Shown piece after piece: positions 39,681 through 49,203 of a stretch of 49,203 bases of DNA. The DNA is from a virus. Position 1 is the stretch's first letter. The number at the start of each line of letters is the position of its first letter. A model generated the notes under the pieces. That model saw nothing but the letters and a program-made list of their open reading frames with translations. It was not told where the DNA came from and did not search any database. Made by a program: the position numbers and the translations under genes. Where the stretch lies: the IMG/VR virus record IMGVR_UViG_3300015360_000065, positions 1-49,203 of that record. One strand, 5' to 3'.

Positions 39681-39977
39681 TTAACTACGTTTTTTCCGGG
39701 AGGGCTTCCGCTCCTCAGCTATGTTTTTAGATACCCTGCTAATTTCTCGATTGACGAACCAAGCAGCCTTTTTCAAGTCATCCAAGGTAGACTCACCGGG
39801 CTTCAACCCACTACGCCACAAGTACTTGATCGCAGCGCCGGCATTGAAACAGAGGTGTTCGATGATATCAATACACTCAACTCCGAAACGTGCCGTGATA
39901 GGATGGCTACGATAATGTTCAGGGTGGACCTTGTCGTAGGACTTCTTAGCCGTCTTTTTCTTGACCGTCTTTTTCAT
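39681..39977 (-). CDS. DUF3310 protein (nucleotide-metabolism associated)
   Basis: A 98-residue protein of the DUF3310 type common in phages: HPEHYRSHPITARFGVECIDIIEHL, FNAGAAIKYLWRSGLK and LDDLKKAAWFVNREI. The family is often annotated as nucleotide kinase-associated, but no kinase P-loop is present here and its function is not settled. A basic N-terminus (MKKTVKKKTAKK) and C-terminus flank the domain. It sits beside thyX, which fits a DNA-precursor role. It overlaps the upstream gene by 4 nt. Confidence 0.85.
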   Translation of the reverse strand: MKKTVKKKTAKKSYDKVHPEHYRSHPITARFGVECIDIIEHLCFNAGAAIKYLWRSGLKPGESTLDDLKKAAWFVNREISRVSKNIAEERKPSRKKRS

Positions 39978-40204
39978 CTACATTTCTCCAGTGCTTCGTG
40001 CTCGCAAGGGTCATTGTCATAACATTCTTGTTTGATAACCGGCTTGCGACAATCAGTGCAAATACCTTCACTAATCTGAGCACGCTCTACATAGGACCTT
40101 GTGCCCTCGTGCTTCATGAAGCCGCATCCGCCACTGCAATGACTCCCCACTAACTTGAAGGAACGTCTGGCCTGCTTAAGCGACTTCTCAATTGAATCTG
40201 ACAC
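39974..40204 (-). CDS. Small cysteine-rich protein, probable zinc binder
   Basis: A 76-residue protein with eight cysteines or histidines arranged in pairs (SHCSGGCGFMKHEG, GICTDCRKPV, ECYDNDPCEHEALEKC). Two zinc sites are plausible. It starts directly after the RNA ligase stop and overlaps the DUF3310 gene by 4 nt. No ribosome-site oddity is seen. Function is unknown; zinc micro-proteins like this are common in phage early regions. Confidence 0.6.
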   Translation of the reverse strand: MSDSIEKSLKQARRSFKLVGSHCSGGCGFMKHEGTRSYVERAQISEGICTDCRKPVIKQECYDNDPCEHEALEKCR

Positions 40205-43254
<3,050 letters not shown>

Positions 43255-43512
43255 TTAGCCGCCGAACGGTACATCTGGCATATCGCCCAGCTCCTGATTC
43301 CCAGCCTCTACCATTTCGGTAATCCGAGACAAGTCATCGAAGGACGCGAGGGTGACCCGGACGTCCTTACTCAGATAACGGGCCAGCAGGACCTGGAGAT
43401 CCTGAGGTAGGGGCCGGCCTTCCTGATCCTGACCCATTATAAAAAAGCGGCCGGATTGAGGATCCTGCTCGACCCTCCCTTCGATTAAATGCCCTAGATC
43501 AAGACTTGCCAT
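43255..43512 (-). CDS. Small protein of unknown function
   Basis: An 85-residue protein (MASLDLGHLIEGRVEQDPQS...). LGHLIEGRVEQDPQSGRFFI and GQDQEGRPLPQDLQVLLARYL, then VRVTLASFDDL, suggest a small beta-barrel with one helix, of the kind used as an OB- or SH3-like subunit. It lies 20 nt past the ribonucleotide reductase and 33 nt before the DNA ligase. No family is recognised. Confidence 0.6.
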   Translation of the reverse strand: MASLDLGHLIEGRVEQDPQSGRFFIMGQDQEGRPLPQDLQVLLARYLSKDVRVTLASFDDLSRITEMVEAGNQELGDMPDVPFGG

Positions 43513-43531
43513 AGTTAACTACCTTAGTCGC

Positions 43532-45475
43532 TTAACGCACAGGACATACACCGCCAGCACATTCCTCGACCTCCATATCGCCCCCATGCACAAGCGGGTG
43601 ATCATGATTGACCTGGCTATACATGGACCGGTACCTAGCAGGATCAATTTCCTCATAGGGAGCCTGTGCGTATCCGTGAGTCCTGGGGAGGCATGACGTG
43701 CTCTTGAGGCGAGGGACATACTCCCTCAGACACTCGACCAGTTCTCCACGTTCCGTCTCGGGATCGAAATTCAACGTCGCGGACACGGCGTTATCAGCCC
43801 ACCACTCCTGCACATCGACCTGACGCTTAAATTGATCCCTGACCGACTCGGTCTTAGACGTGACCCTGGTGTGGCTTGCCTTAGTCGGGAAGGAAAATAC
43901 CCAAGTGTGCCCGGACTTATCATACACGTCCTCCTCGTAGGGAACATTGGCTTCCATCATGGCACCGGCCATTGGGTCATTTTTGGCAATGCGAGTCCTA
44001 CGGATGTAATACTCCGAGTGAGGAGCATGAATCCCTGGAGAGCTATCATTCAGCAAACTGATAGTACCGCTGGGCTTTACTGTCGTGACCGTTATAGGGC
44101 GGCTCACCCCCAGCTCATCCGCATAGGAGTCAGCTTCTTTGCGACACATGCCAAACCAAGACGCTAGAGATGCTGGGGACCACTCAAAGTCGCATAGCCC
44201 TCCCAGACCTACGCCTATGCGCATATTTTTCTGCCCGACATCATTACTCCTAATATCCAGAAGAGGAGTTAGTCTCTGGCGAATAGCATAGCGAGTTACG
44301 AGACGGAAAACTGTGGAAGGATCTGTCACGGATTCAAACTTAGCTGGGAAAACCTCAGCTAGGTTACAGGCTTCTCGATCATAAAGGGCTTGTTCACCAC
44401 AGGGGTTAACTCCCTTGGCTCCTGGATCAGTCTTCCACACGAGTGGGAGATTCAAGATCCCTGGCTCGCCGAAGTTGATGTTATCTTCGACAAGGCCCTC
44501 CCAATCAAACCCTTCGATCTCACTCCAGCTCCTGAAAACAATCGAATTGTTCGACGTGTGGCGATGAGATACCACTGCCTCAAAATCTTTCTTAGCGTCT
44601 CGGAATGCTTGATCTGTAGCTGAACCTAAAACGATTAAAGCGGACCGTCGGACATTCCCCGACTTAATACATAACCCAATGTGGTTCGTGATATCCAGGC
44701 ACTCTACACTTGTGAGCTTACGCCCCTGGGCCCCTCGAACAATGTTCCAAGCCGCTCTAAGCAGGTTGGATAGCGGCCCTGGCCCACAAGCCACACCGCC
44801 AAAGGTTTTGATCAAGGACCCGCGGGGCCTGACTTCCGAAACCTCGATTACAATATCCTGACCCTCATAAGCAGCGGTCAAGACTTTACGAAGTGCCAGG
44901 ACCCAACCATCACGAGAGTCAGCCACTCGATACTTAGGAGTCGAGCCATTAACGTATGAGGGCCCTTCGGGCTTAACTTCCGAAATGTCTGGATGATCTT
45001 GCCGACAGTGAATTGCAAATTTTGCTCCCGACATGGGAACGTGAGGGAGTTCCTGAATATCACTCAAACCAACCCCGACACCGCCACCAAGCATCAAGCG
45101 GTCAGCCGTCCAGCACCAATCATCGATACTGTAGAGCGTCGTATACCAGCAGTTGAACCGTGCATCCGCGGGAATACCTTCCACACCGCCGGTCCAAAGA
45201 CCGCGACCAGGAGGGAATGCTTGACCAGTCCAGAAAAGATGAAACAAAAGCTCCGTCTCAGCCGTGCTGACCCCGTGAGCTAAATTGATATTGCCTTCCA
45301 CCACCCTTTGAATCGTGTCAGTCCAGGTCTCGACCCCGCCTCGACAGTACTTAGTCAGGTACGTAGAGCGTGCTAGTAGCGACGTGAAGGGGTCTCCCTT
45401 ACGACGATAGGGAGATAGGAAATTCTCGCTGAGACGACGAGATGATGTTTTGGGGGTGGTGTCGACAATATCCAT
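43532..45475 (-). CDS. nrdJ: Class II (adenosylcobalamin-dependent) ribonucleotide reductase
   Basis: A 647-residue monomeric reductase like Lactobacillus ribonucleoside triphosphate reductase. NPCGEQ holds the radical cysteine Cys359 and Glu361; Cys109 (FNCW) and Cys370 (EACNLAE) form the redox pair, with the same 11-residue spacing to the radical Cys as in the Lactobacillus enzyme. The end ECAGGVCPVR gives the shuttle pair Cys639 and 644. VKPSGTISLL and GVGLGGL are also typical. It turns ribonucleoside triphosphates into deoxy forms using cobalamin, without NrdB or oxygen. The host or medium must supply B12. No cobalamin riboswitch is seen. Confidence 0.92.
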   Translation of the reverse strand: MDIVDTTPKTSSRRLSENFLSPYRRKGDPFTSLLARSTYLTKYCRGGVETWTDTIQRVVEGNINLAHGVSTAETELLFHLFWTGQAFPPGRGLWTGGVEGIPADARFNCWYTTLYSIDDWCWTADRLMLGGGVGVGLSDIQELPHVPMSGAKFAIHCRQDHPDISEVKPEGPSYVNGSTPKYRVADSRDGWVLALRKVLTAAYEGQDIVIEVSEVRPRGSLIKTFGGVACGPGPLSNLLRAAWNIVRGAQGRKLTSVECLDITNHIGLCIKSGNVRRSALIVLGSATDQAFRDAKKDFEAVVSHRHTSNNSIVFRSWSEIEGFDWEGLVEDNINFGEPGILNLPLVWKTDPGAKGVNPCGEQALYDREACNLAEVFPAKFESVTDPSTVFRLVTRYAIRQRLTPLLDIRSNDVGQKNMRIGVGLGGLCDFEWSPASLASWFGMCRKEADSYADELGVSRPITVTTVKPSGTISLLNDSSPGIHAPHSEYYIRRTRIAKNDPMAGAMMEANVPYEEDVYDKSGHTWVFSFPTKASHTRVTSKTESVRDQFKRQVDVQEWWADNAVSATLNFDPETERGELVECLREYVPRLKSTSCLPRTHGYAQAPYEEIDPARYRSMYSQVNHDHPLVHGGDMEVEECAGGVCPVR

Positions 45476-45487
45476 GAGACTAAATCC

Positions 45488-46456
45488 TCAGGCTGCAATA
45501 GCGAGAACGGCCAGCTCTACGAGGGTCCGTTTAGACCTGGCCGCTCCCTTAATTTGGAAGTCCAATTTACATAGGTTATTCATATGCCCTAGAAGGGCTT
45601 TTGCCGTGTGCTTCTGAGCTGTGGGTACGATATTGATCTTGCAAACGTACTCATGGATCCCAAGTCTGATTGCTACATCTGCCACTGAGCCATCTTGATC
45701 TAATATCTGGCGTGCAATAAGAAGCTTCTCCACCTGATGCAGACCCGACACAACGATGGGTATGCAGACAGGATCGCCGGATAGTTTGAATAACTTAGAC
45801 AAGCGGTTCTGAGCTAACTTTTTATTCTTACCAAAAGCAGCTTCCATCACCTGGTGAGGCTCGATTTCTACCGATGACACCATCACCTTAACGACGTGTT
45901 CCTTCCTCACTAGACGGTCAGGACCTACGAGATAAGAGACCTTGGTCAGCTCGTTAACAACGGACCTTAGATTGTTTCCGAGGAGTCTGTAAATAAGGTC
46001 AGCTACCCCGAGGTCCAGCTTCAGTTTGAGCCCTTCGGCCTCATCATCAATACCGTCCAGGATCTTTTTAGATTCCCAAGGACGAGGCTTCATGAAAGCA
46101 ACGGAAGTCCCTTTTTTTGCCAAGCTGGACCAGCAGGCCGGCATCTTGGCATCACGAACGATAGCCAGAAAAAGATTGGATAAGTTAGCAGGATTACGCT
46201 TATCGACGTACTCGGACCATACTTTACCACACTTAAGTTCTTGAGCGTTGTCTAGGAAAATGACCCGACCCTGACCTTCGTCGAATATAGGCTCCGTCTC
46301 GCAAAGGTTAACCAGGTCTACCTCAGACATATCCGCCCCATCCCGAAGGGTAATGTGGCGCTTTTTCCAAGCAGTCTTTCGGTAAGCAATATACCGATCT
46401 TGGGAGAAATCGTCATCCCCCGATATAACAATAAATGGGCTCGATAGCTTTGCCAT
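45488..46456 (-). CDS. holA: DNA polymerase III delta-like clamp-loader subunit
   Basis: A 322-residue protein with the shape of HolA: an N-terminal strand FIVISGDDDFSQDRYI, RVIFLDNAQEL, FLAIVRDAKMP, then LDLGVADLIYRLLGNNLRSVVNELTKV, the well-known delta signature with LxNEL, and HQVMEAAFGKNKKLA with a C-terminal helical collar. It has no Walker A, as expected. Length 322 against about 340 in E. coli. It is 13 nt past the delta' gene. It would open the clamp. Confidence 0.85.
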   Translation of the reverse strand: MAKLSSPFIVISGDDDFSQDRYIAYRKTAWKKRHITLRDGADMSEVDLVNLCETEPIFDEGQGRVIFLDNAQELKCGKVWSEYVDKRNPANLSNLFLAIVRDAKMPACWSSLAKKGTSVAFMKPRPWESKKILDGIDDEAEGLKLKLDLGVADLIYRLLGNNLRSVVNELTKVSYLVGPDRLVRKEHVVKVMVSSVEIEPHQVMEAAFGKNKKLAQNRLSKLFKLSGDPVCIPIVVSGLHQVEKLLIARQILDQDGSVADVAIRLGIHEYVCKINIVPTAQKHTAKALLGHMNNLCKLDFQIKGAARSKRTLVELAVLAIAA

Positions 46457-46469
46457 TCGCTACAACCCC

Positions 46470-47444
46470 TTACTCCGAAAACGCTGTACCGAGGGCTGCT
46501 TTTACGTGAAAAACTAACTGGATCTTCGAAATAGATGCCGTGTGTTGAACCCGGTTGATCGCCTGCAATAAGACTCGAATACGAGCGGGCCCAAGACGCC
46601 TCCCCAACAGACCTAAGTCTTCCCTTAGGTCCAAGTTGGCAATGCCGGAAGGGTTGTAGGGGAGCAAGATCATGTCGTAGAGAATATGTTCCAGAAAGTG
46701 CAGAGCTAGTCTGATGTCGGATTCAAAAGTATCTTTTGTGTCAGACTCTTTTTTAAGGTCATCCACGGAAGAGAAAAGGAGAGACATGTCTCGCTCGATC
46801 CCTACTCGGATCAAATTAAAAGCCTTGTTTCTAAGATTAAGCTGATTAGCCCCGAAAAACCGAAGTGCTCTCCCAAGAGAACGGTTGGAGAGTCGTGCAT
46901 AGACCAAAGCGATAAGAGGATCCGGGATGAACTCACGCAAAGATTCTGCTATAAATTCTTCACTTAATCCCTTATAACGCACGGTCCCGCAGCGTGACCT
47001 GATGGTGGGGATCACTTGCTCCGAAGATTCCGCGAGAAGAATAAATTGCGTGCGGCCGGGAGGCTCTTCCAACGTCTTGAGAAGTGCGTTGGCTGCCGGA
47101 ATGGTCAGACGATCCGCACCGTCTAGGACATAAAATTTCCTGTCCGAAAACATGGGACAGTCATATGCTGTACGGATGACTTCTCGGATCGCTTCAATAC
47201 CTATATCCCGACCACCATCTGACGAAACAAGGGTTAGGTCGGGATGTAGACGGCGATCTACCTGCAAACAAAAGTTGCTCTCAGGATCCCCGCCTGAAAA
47301 AACATCCTTAATGGCTTCTAAAGCGGAGAACCTACGCCCGACGCCTTCGCCCCCCACAAGAAGCAAGGGTGATGTTAACTGGCCGGAAACAACTCTCGAC
47401 AGATAAGCAACGGCTTCATCCTGGCCCCTGACTTTGCTCAGCAC
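46470..47444 (-). CDS. holB: DNA polymerase III delta'-like clamp-loader subunit
   Basis: A 324-residue AAA+ protein. GGEGVGRRFSA is a decayed P-loop (no GKT), as expected for delta'. FYVLDGADRLTIPAANALLKTLEEPP and IPTIRSRCGTVRY (SRC) are strong clamp-loader motifs. The C-terminal collar is helical. It would form the loader with the gamma/tau and delta proteins of the window. The ATG at 47444 overlaps the zinc-ribbon gene by 29 nt. Confidence 0.88.
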   Translation of the reverse strand: MLSKVRGQDEAVAYLSRVVSGQLTSPLLLVGGEGVGRRFSALEAIKDVFSGGDPESNFCLQVDRRLHPDLTLVSSDGGRDIGIEAIREVIRTAYDCPMFSDRKFYVLDGADRLTIPAANALLKTLEEPPGRTQFILLAESSEQVIPTIRSRCGTVRYKGLSEEFIAESLREFIPDPLIALVYARLSNRSLGRALRFFGANQLNLRNKAFNLIRVGIERDMSLLFSSVDDLKKESDTKDTFESDIRLALHFLEHILYDMILLPYNPSGIANLDLREDLGLLGRRLGPARIRVLLQAINRVQHTASISKIQLVFHVKAALGTAFSE

Positions 47445-47637
47445 GTGAAGACTCCAGTAGGGGGGTAGGGTAATCAGGATCCACGGGGACCAATTGCATC
47501 ACGACGAAGTAATGCTGCTTACAATCCTGACACTCAAAACGATAGGGCTCACGGCCCGACCTCACGAGGTTCAAGCTCCTACACCGAAGGCACCTGAGGG
47601 AGCCCGTTACTGGCTCAGGTACTTCCGAATCAGTCAT
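47416..47637 (-). CDS. Small zinc-ribbon protein
   Basis: A 73-residue protein with one zinc ribbon: LRCLRCRSLNLV and FECQDCKQHYF (CxxC, about 15 residues, CxxC). The tail is polar and probably disordered. It overlaps the membrane protease gene by 4 nt and the delta' gene by 29 nt. Zinc ribbons of this form bind DNA, RNA or proteins; this one could be a small transcription or replication factor. No more specific call can be made. Confidence 0.7.
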   Translation of the reverse strand: MTDSEVPEPVTGSLRCLRCRSLNLVRSGREPYRFECQDCKQHYFVVMQLVPVDPDYPTPLLESSRAEQSQGPG

Positions 47638-48449
47638 TTTTTCAGCGAGTGCTCAGAGAGAAAGTGATCAACTACGCTGTAGGGGTAATTGGCAGGCGAA
47701 GCATCGTGGTCCACTTTGCGTGAAATGGCTTCCAACGTCTTCTCAATGTACTGACGATCCCAACTCATGCGGTAATAATTGAACCCCACGAACTGCCCCA
47801 CGATACTCCGATTGAAGTCATCAGGGACTGAACCAAAAATCCATCTTACAACAGCCAGAGTCATGGCGTAACCACGAAGCTCATACTCCACCCGCCAATA
47901 GGCAGGCCATGGAATTAGCGCTAGCATGCCTAATAAGGTTAAACTCCGCCATCCAGTCAGGATCAAAGCAAGACCCAGGAGGGCCGCGACGCCCACCAAG
48001 AAAATACTTAGGAAAATGGCCCGAGACCCGTTGCCTAATATGGAGCCTGAGTAGAGGGCTATAACCGGCAGAAGTAATATCCAGGCATGAGACCCTGCCA
48101 GTATGCCGTAAGCCAGGAGGGGGATAATGACCAGAACCTGAGGCATTAGGTACTTCAATTTAAAGAAGCGATCCCGCTGAGCATCACAGACATGCACAAA
48201 CTCGTGAGCCAGCACAATCAGACTACCCTCTGGATCCTTCAGATAATTACTCTCGGACGGAAAGTAGACCGTGCTACCGACTGTAGTCGTGAACTGGGTC
48301 ATGTACTCGGGACAGAAAGACCGAGTCAACACACCTAAGAGTCTTTGGGACCAACTCTCATTTTTGAACTCGACCTTGAATTCCGGGTTCTCTCGACGCA
48401 AGTGCTCAACGAATAAGTCTAAAGTCTCAGCCGTTATCTTAGTCACCAT
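47634..48449 (-). CDS. Membrane-bound HExxH metallopeptidase
   Basis: A 271-residue protein. LIVLAHEFVHVCDAQ (near residues 78-92) is a canonical HExxH zinc site. Between it and RVEYELRGYAMTLA (a likely third zinc ligand Glu) are hydrophobic stretches of three or four membrane spans (MPQVLVIIPLLAYGILAG, AWILLLPVIALYSGSIL, FLSIFLVGVAALLGLALIL, LTLLGMLALIPWPAYW). It looks like an active integral membrane gluzincin of a DUF-type family. In a phage this could act on the host envelope or membrane proteins; that is inference. It precedes the zinc-ribbon and delta' genes. Confidence 0.7.
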   Translation of the reverse strand: MVTKITAETLDLFVEHLRRENPEFKVEFKNESWSQRLLGVLTRSFCPEYMTQFTTTVGSTVYFPSESNYLKDPEGSLIVLAHEFVHVCDAQRDRFFKLKYLMPQVLVIIPLLAYGILAGSHAWILLLPVIALYSGSILGNGSRAIFLSIFLVGVAALLGLALILTGWRSLTLLGMLALIPWPAYWRVEYELRGYAMTLAVVRWIFGSVPDDFNRSIVGQFVGFNYYRMSWDRQYIEKTLEAISRKVDHDASPANYPYSVVDHFLSEHSLKK

Positions 48450-48488
48450 GAAATGTCTCCTGATCCAGAACTACAACAGGGTCCTGGA

Positions 48489-48510
48489 CGCCCGGCTCTA
48501 AATTGAATCT
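48489..48510 (-). promoter_or_regulatory. Shared 22-nt intergenic element, copy 2
   Basis: The same sequence as at 20783-20804 (20 of 22 positions: CGCCCG, C, C/T, CTAAATTGAATCT). It lies at the end of the 48510 gene, about 40 nt upstream of the membrane protease start. A promoter or regulator site is possible. Confidence 0.3.
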
Positions 48511-48740
48511 CAAATGTGAATATACCCGCCAACCGAGATGCTGGTAGTGTGTCCACACTGTGTGCAGCGATAAGCCCTGTGAGCAGGCACAGGAGCACCC
48601 CGTGCCTGCTCGTGAATCAGGATTTCAATTACTTCTTTCGAAGAACACCGGGCTTCGGGGCACTTCATAAACACAGTTTTAGGTTTTGCTTCTGCACCGG
48701 GGATTATGCCAGGTGTTGTCCCTCTGGGGTCGATACTCAT
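48510..48740 (-). CDS. Small zinc-ribbon protein
   Basis: A 76-residue protein with cysteine pairs MKCPEARCSS and YRCTQCGHTTS (C-x4-C, about 30 residues, CxxC), a likely zinc ribbon like those of transcription factors. The N-terminus is Pro/Gly-rich. It ends ISVGGYIHI. It follows the gene at 48755 by 14 nt. Role unknown. Confidence 0.6.
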   Translation of the reverse strand: MSIDPRGTTPGIIPGAEAKPKTVFMKCPEARCSSKEVIEILIHEQARGAPVPAHRAYRCTQCGHTTSISVGGYIHI

Positions 48741-48754
48741 CTATATCTCCATTT

Positions 48755-49144
48755 CTATAATGATGACGTTGGATACTCAACGGGAAATAGACCCTGGAGA
48801 GTATTCAACACCCTGAGGTAGTACTGTCGATCCGTGCGGTCTATGATAGATGGTGCGTGTGCCGTCAGGGGATCAAGCCAAACTGTATCCATCTGAGATT
48901 TAAACACGGTCTGGTTGAAAGAATCATCCTGAAGATAAGGCATGATCTTAGCCCAGTCGGACGCCAGGACCTGTACGTTGCCCTCAGGTGTCTCTAGCCT
49001 GACGTATTGCAGATTTCGACTTGTGCCTGTCTTTGCTCTCCCCTGCCTAAGCAGTACTGCAACCAGGGCCCGGGCTAAAATAGGGAGATCTTGTCTCCGT
49101 AAGTTTCCGGGACGAGTTTCAATTTTGAATAAGCGTGAGTCCAC
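48755..49144 (-). CDS. Protein of unknown function, start overlapped by a hairpin
   Basis: A 129-residue protein with helical N-terminus (RRQDLPILARALVAVLLRQG) and a more extended middle (YVRLETPEGNVQVLASDWAKIMPYL). No family is recognised. The start at 49144 is GTG without a ribosome site and lies inside a 9-bp inverted repeat (49138-49158), so the true start could be further in. The TTATAGTCCA motif sits just upstream. Upstream genes, if any, lie outside the window. Confidence 0.5.
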   Translation of the reverse strand: MDSRLFKIETRPGNLRRQDLPILARALVAVLLRQGRAKTGTSRNLQYVRLETPEGNVQVLASDWAKIMPYLQDDSFNQTVFKSQMDTVWLDPLTAHAPSIIDRTDRQYYLRVLNTLQGLFPVEYPTSSL

Positions 49145-49158
49145 ATTAGATGTGGACT
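49138..49158. promoter_or_regulatory. 9-bp inverted repeat over the start of the 48755 gene
   Basis: AGTCCACAT (49138-49146), TAG, ATGTGGACT (49150-49158): a perfect 9-bp inverted repeat with a 3-nt loop. It could act as an operator or as an RNA hairpin that hides the GTG start. Confidence 0.5.
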
Positions 49159-49167
49159 ATAAGAGAA
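49153..49167 (-). promoter_or_regulatory. TTATAGTCC motif, second copy
   Basis: The minus strand reads TTCTCTTATAGTCCA, identical to the capsid-unit motif at 3053-3066 except for one T. It is immediately upstream of the gene starting at 49144. A promoter role is inferred from the shared position relative to gene starts. Confidence 0.35.
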
Positions 49168-49203
49168 AAGCTCGTGCGGTCTAAGCTCGTCTCACCTAGT
49201 CGA

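Overview
This window is part of the genome of a large tailed bacteriophage (Caudoviricetes), very probably a huge phage. All of the roughly 51 protein genes lie on the minus strand, are packed with short gaps or 1-40 nt overlaps, and combine a complete head and DNA-packaging module with a large set of self-encoded replication, recombination and nucleotide-metabolism genes. There is no rRNA, no recognisable tRNA and no cellular metabolic operon. The host cannot be told from the sequence.

Layout in the direction of transcription, right to left. (1) 49.1-34 kb, replication and recombination: small zinc proteins, a membrane HExxH protease, clamp-loader delta' and delta, class II (B12-dependent) ribonucleotide reductase, NAD-dependent DNA ligase, an RNA ligase, DUF3310, ThyX, a RecD2-like helicase, a likely single-strand binding protein, RuvC and RecA. 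(2) 34-20.9 kb: a Rad50/SbcC ATPase split into two genes, Mre11/SbcD, a Cas4/RecB-like nuclease, a sliding clamp, a TOPRIM primase, clamp-loader gamma/tau, an unusual NusG-5'-nuclease fusion and a sigma-region-4-like regulator. No replicative DNA polymerase gene lies in the window. (3) 20.87-20.23 kb: the only sizeable non-coding stretch, which holds a CRISPR array. (4) 20.2-3.06 kb: a BACON/Ig-like virion protein, several virion-type proteins of unknown role, large terminase, three tandem paralogues, portal, a 940-residue lysine- and proline-rich protein, and the prohead protease. (5) 2.97-0.06 kb: scaffold-like protein, a probable decoration protein and the major capsid protein, ending in a strong terminator.

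The most striking element is the CRISPR array at 20280-20690. It has five identical 36-nt repeats plus one repeat with an enlarged hairpin loop, and five 35-39 nt spacers. The repeat starts GTCTCG, has a CTCGT/ACGAG hairpin followed by CAAT, and carries a second hairpin near its 3' end. From memory this resembles the repeats of CRISPR-CasPhi (Cas12j) systems of Biggiephages; this was not searched. No cas gene is in the window, and the repeat orientation (plus strand) is opposite to every gene. Two adjacent spacers are nearly identical to each other, and one matches 35/35 nt inside the phage's own NusG-nuclease fusion gene 2.6 kb away. The flanking sequence there is not T-rich, which would fit protection from self-cutting while a homologous gene in a rival phage is targeted.

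The genes fit a phage that carries much of its own replisome (clamp, loader, primase), recombination machinery (RecA, RuvC, Mre11-Rad50, RecD2) and DNA-precursor supply (NrdJ, ThyX), and builds an HK97-type capsid with protease processing. Capsid genes appear to form their own transcription unit: a TTATAGTCC motif at 3053-3066, a structured leader at 3005-3043, and a terminator at 1-34.
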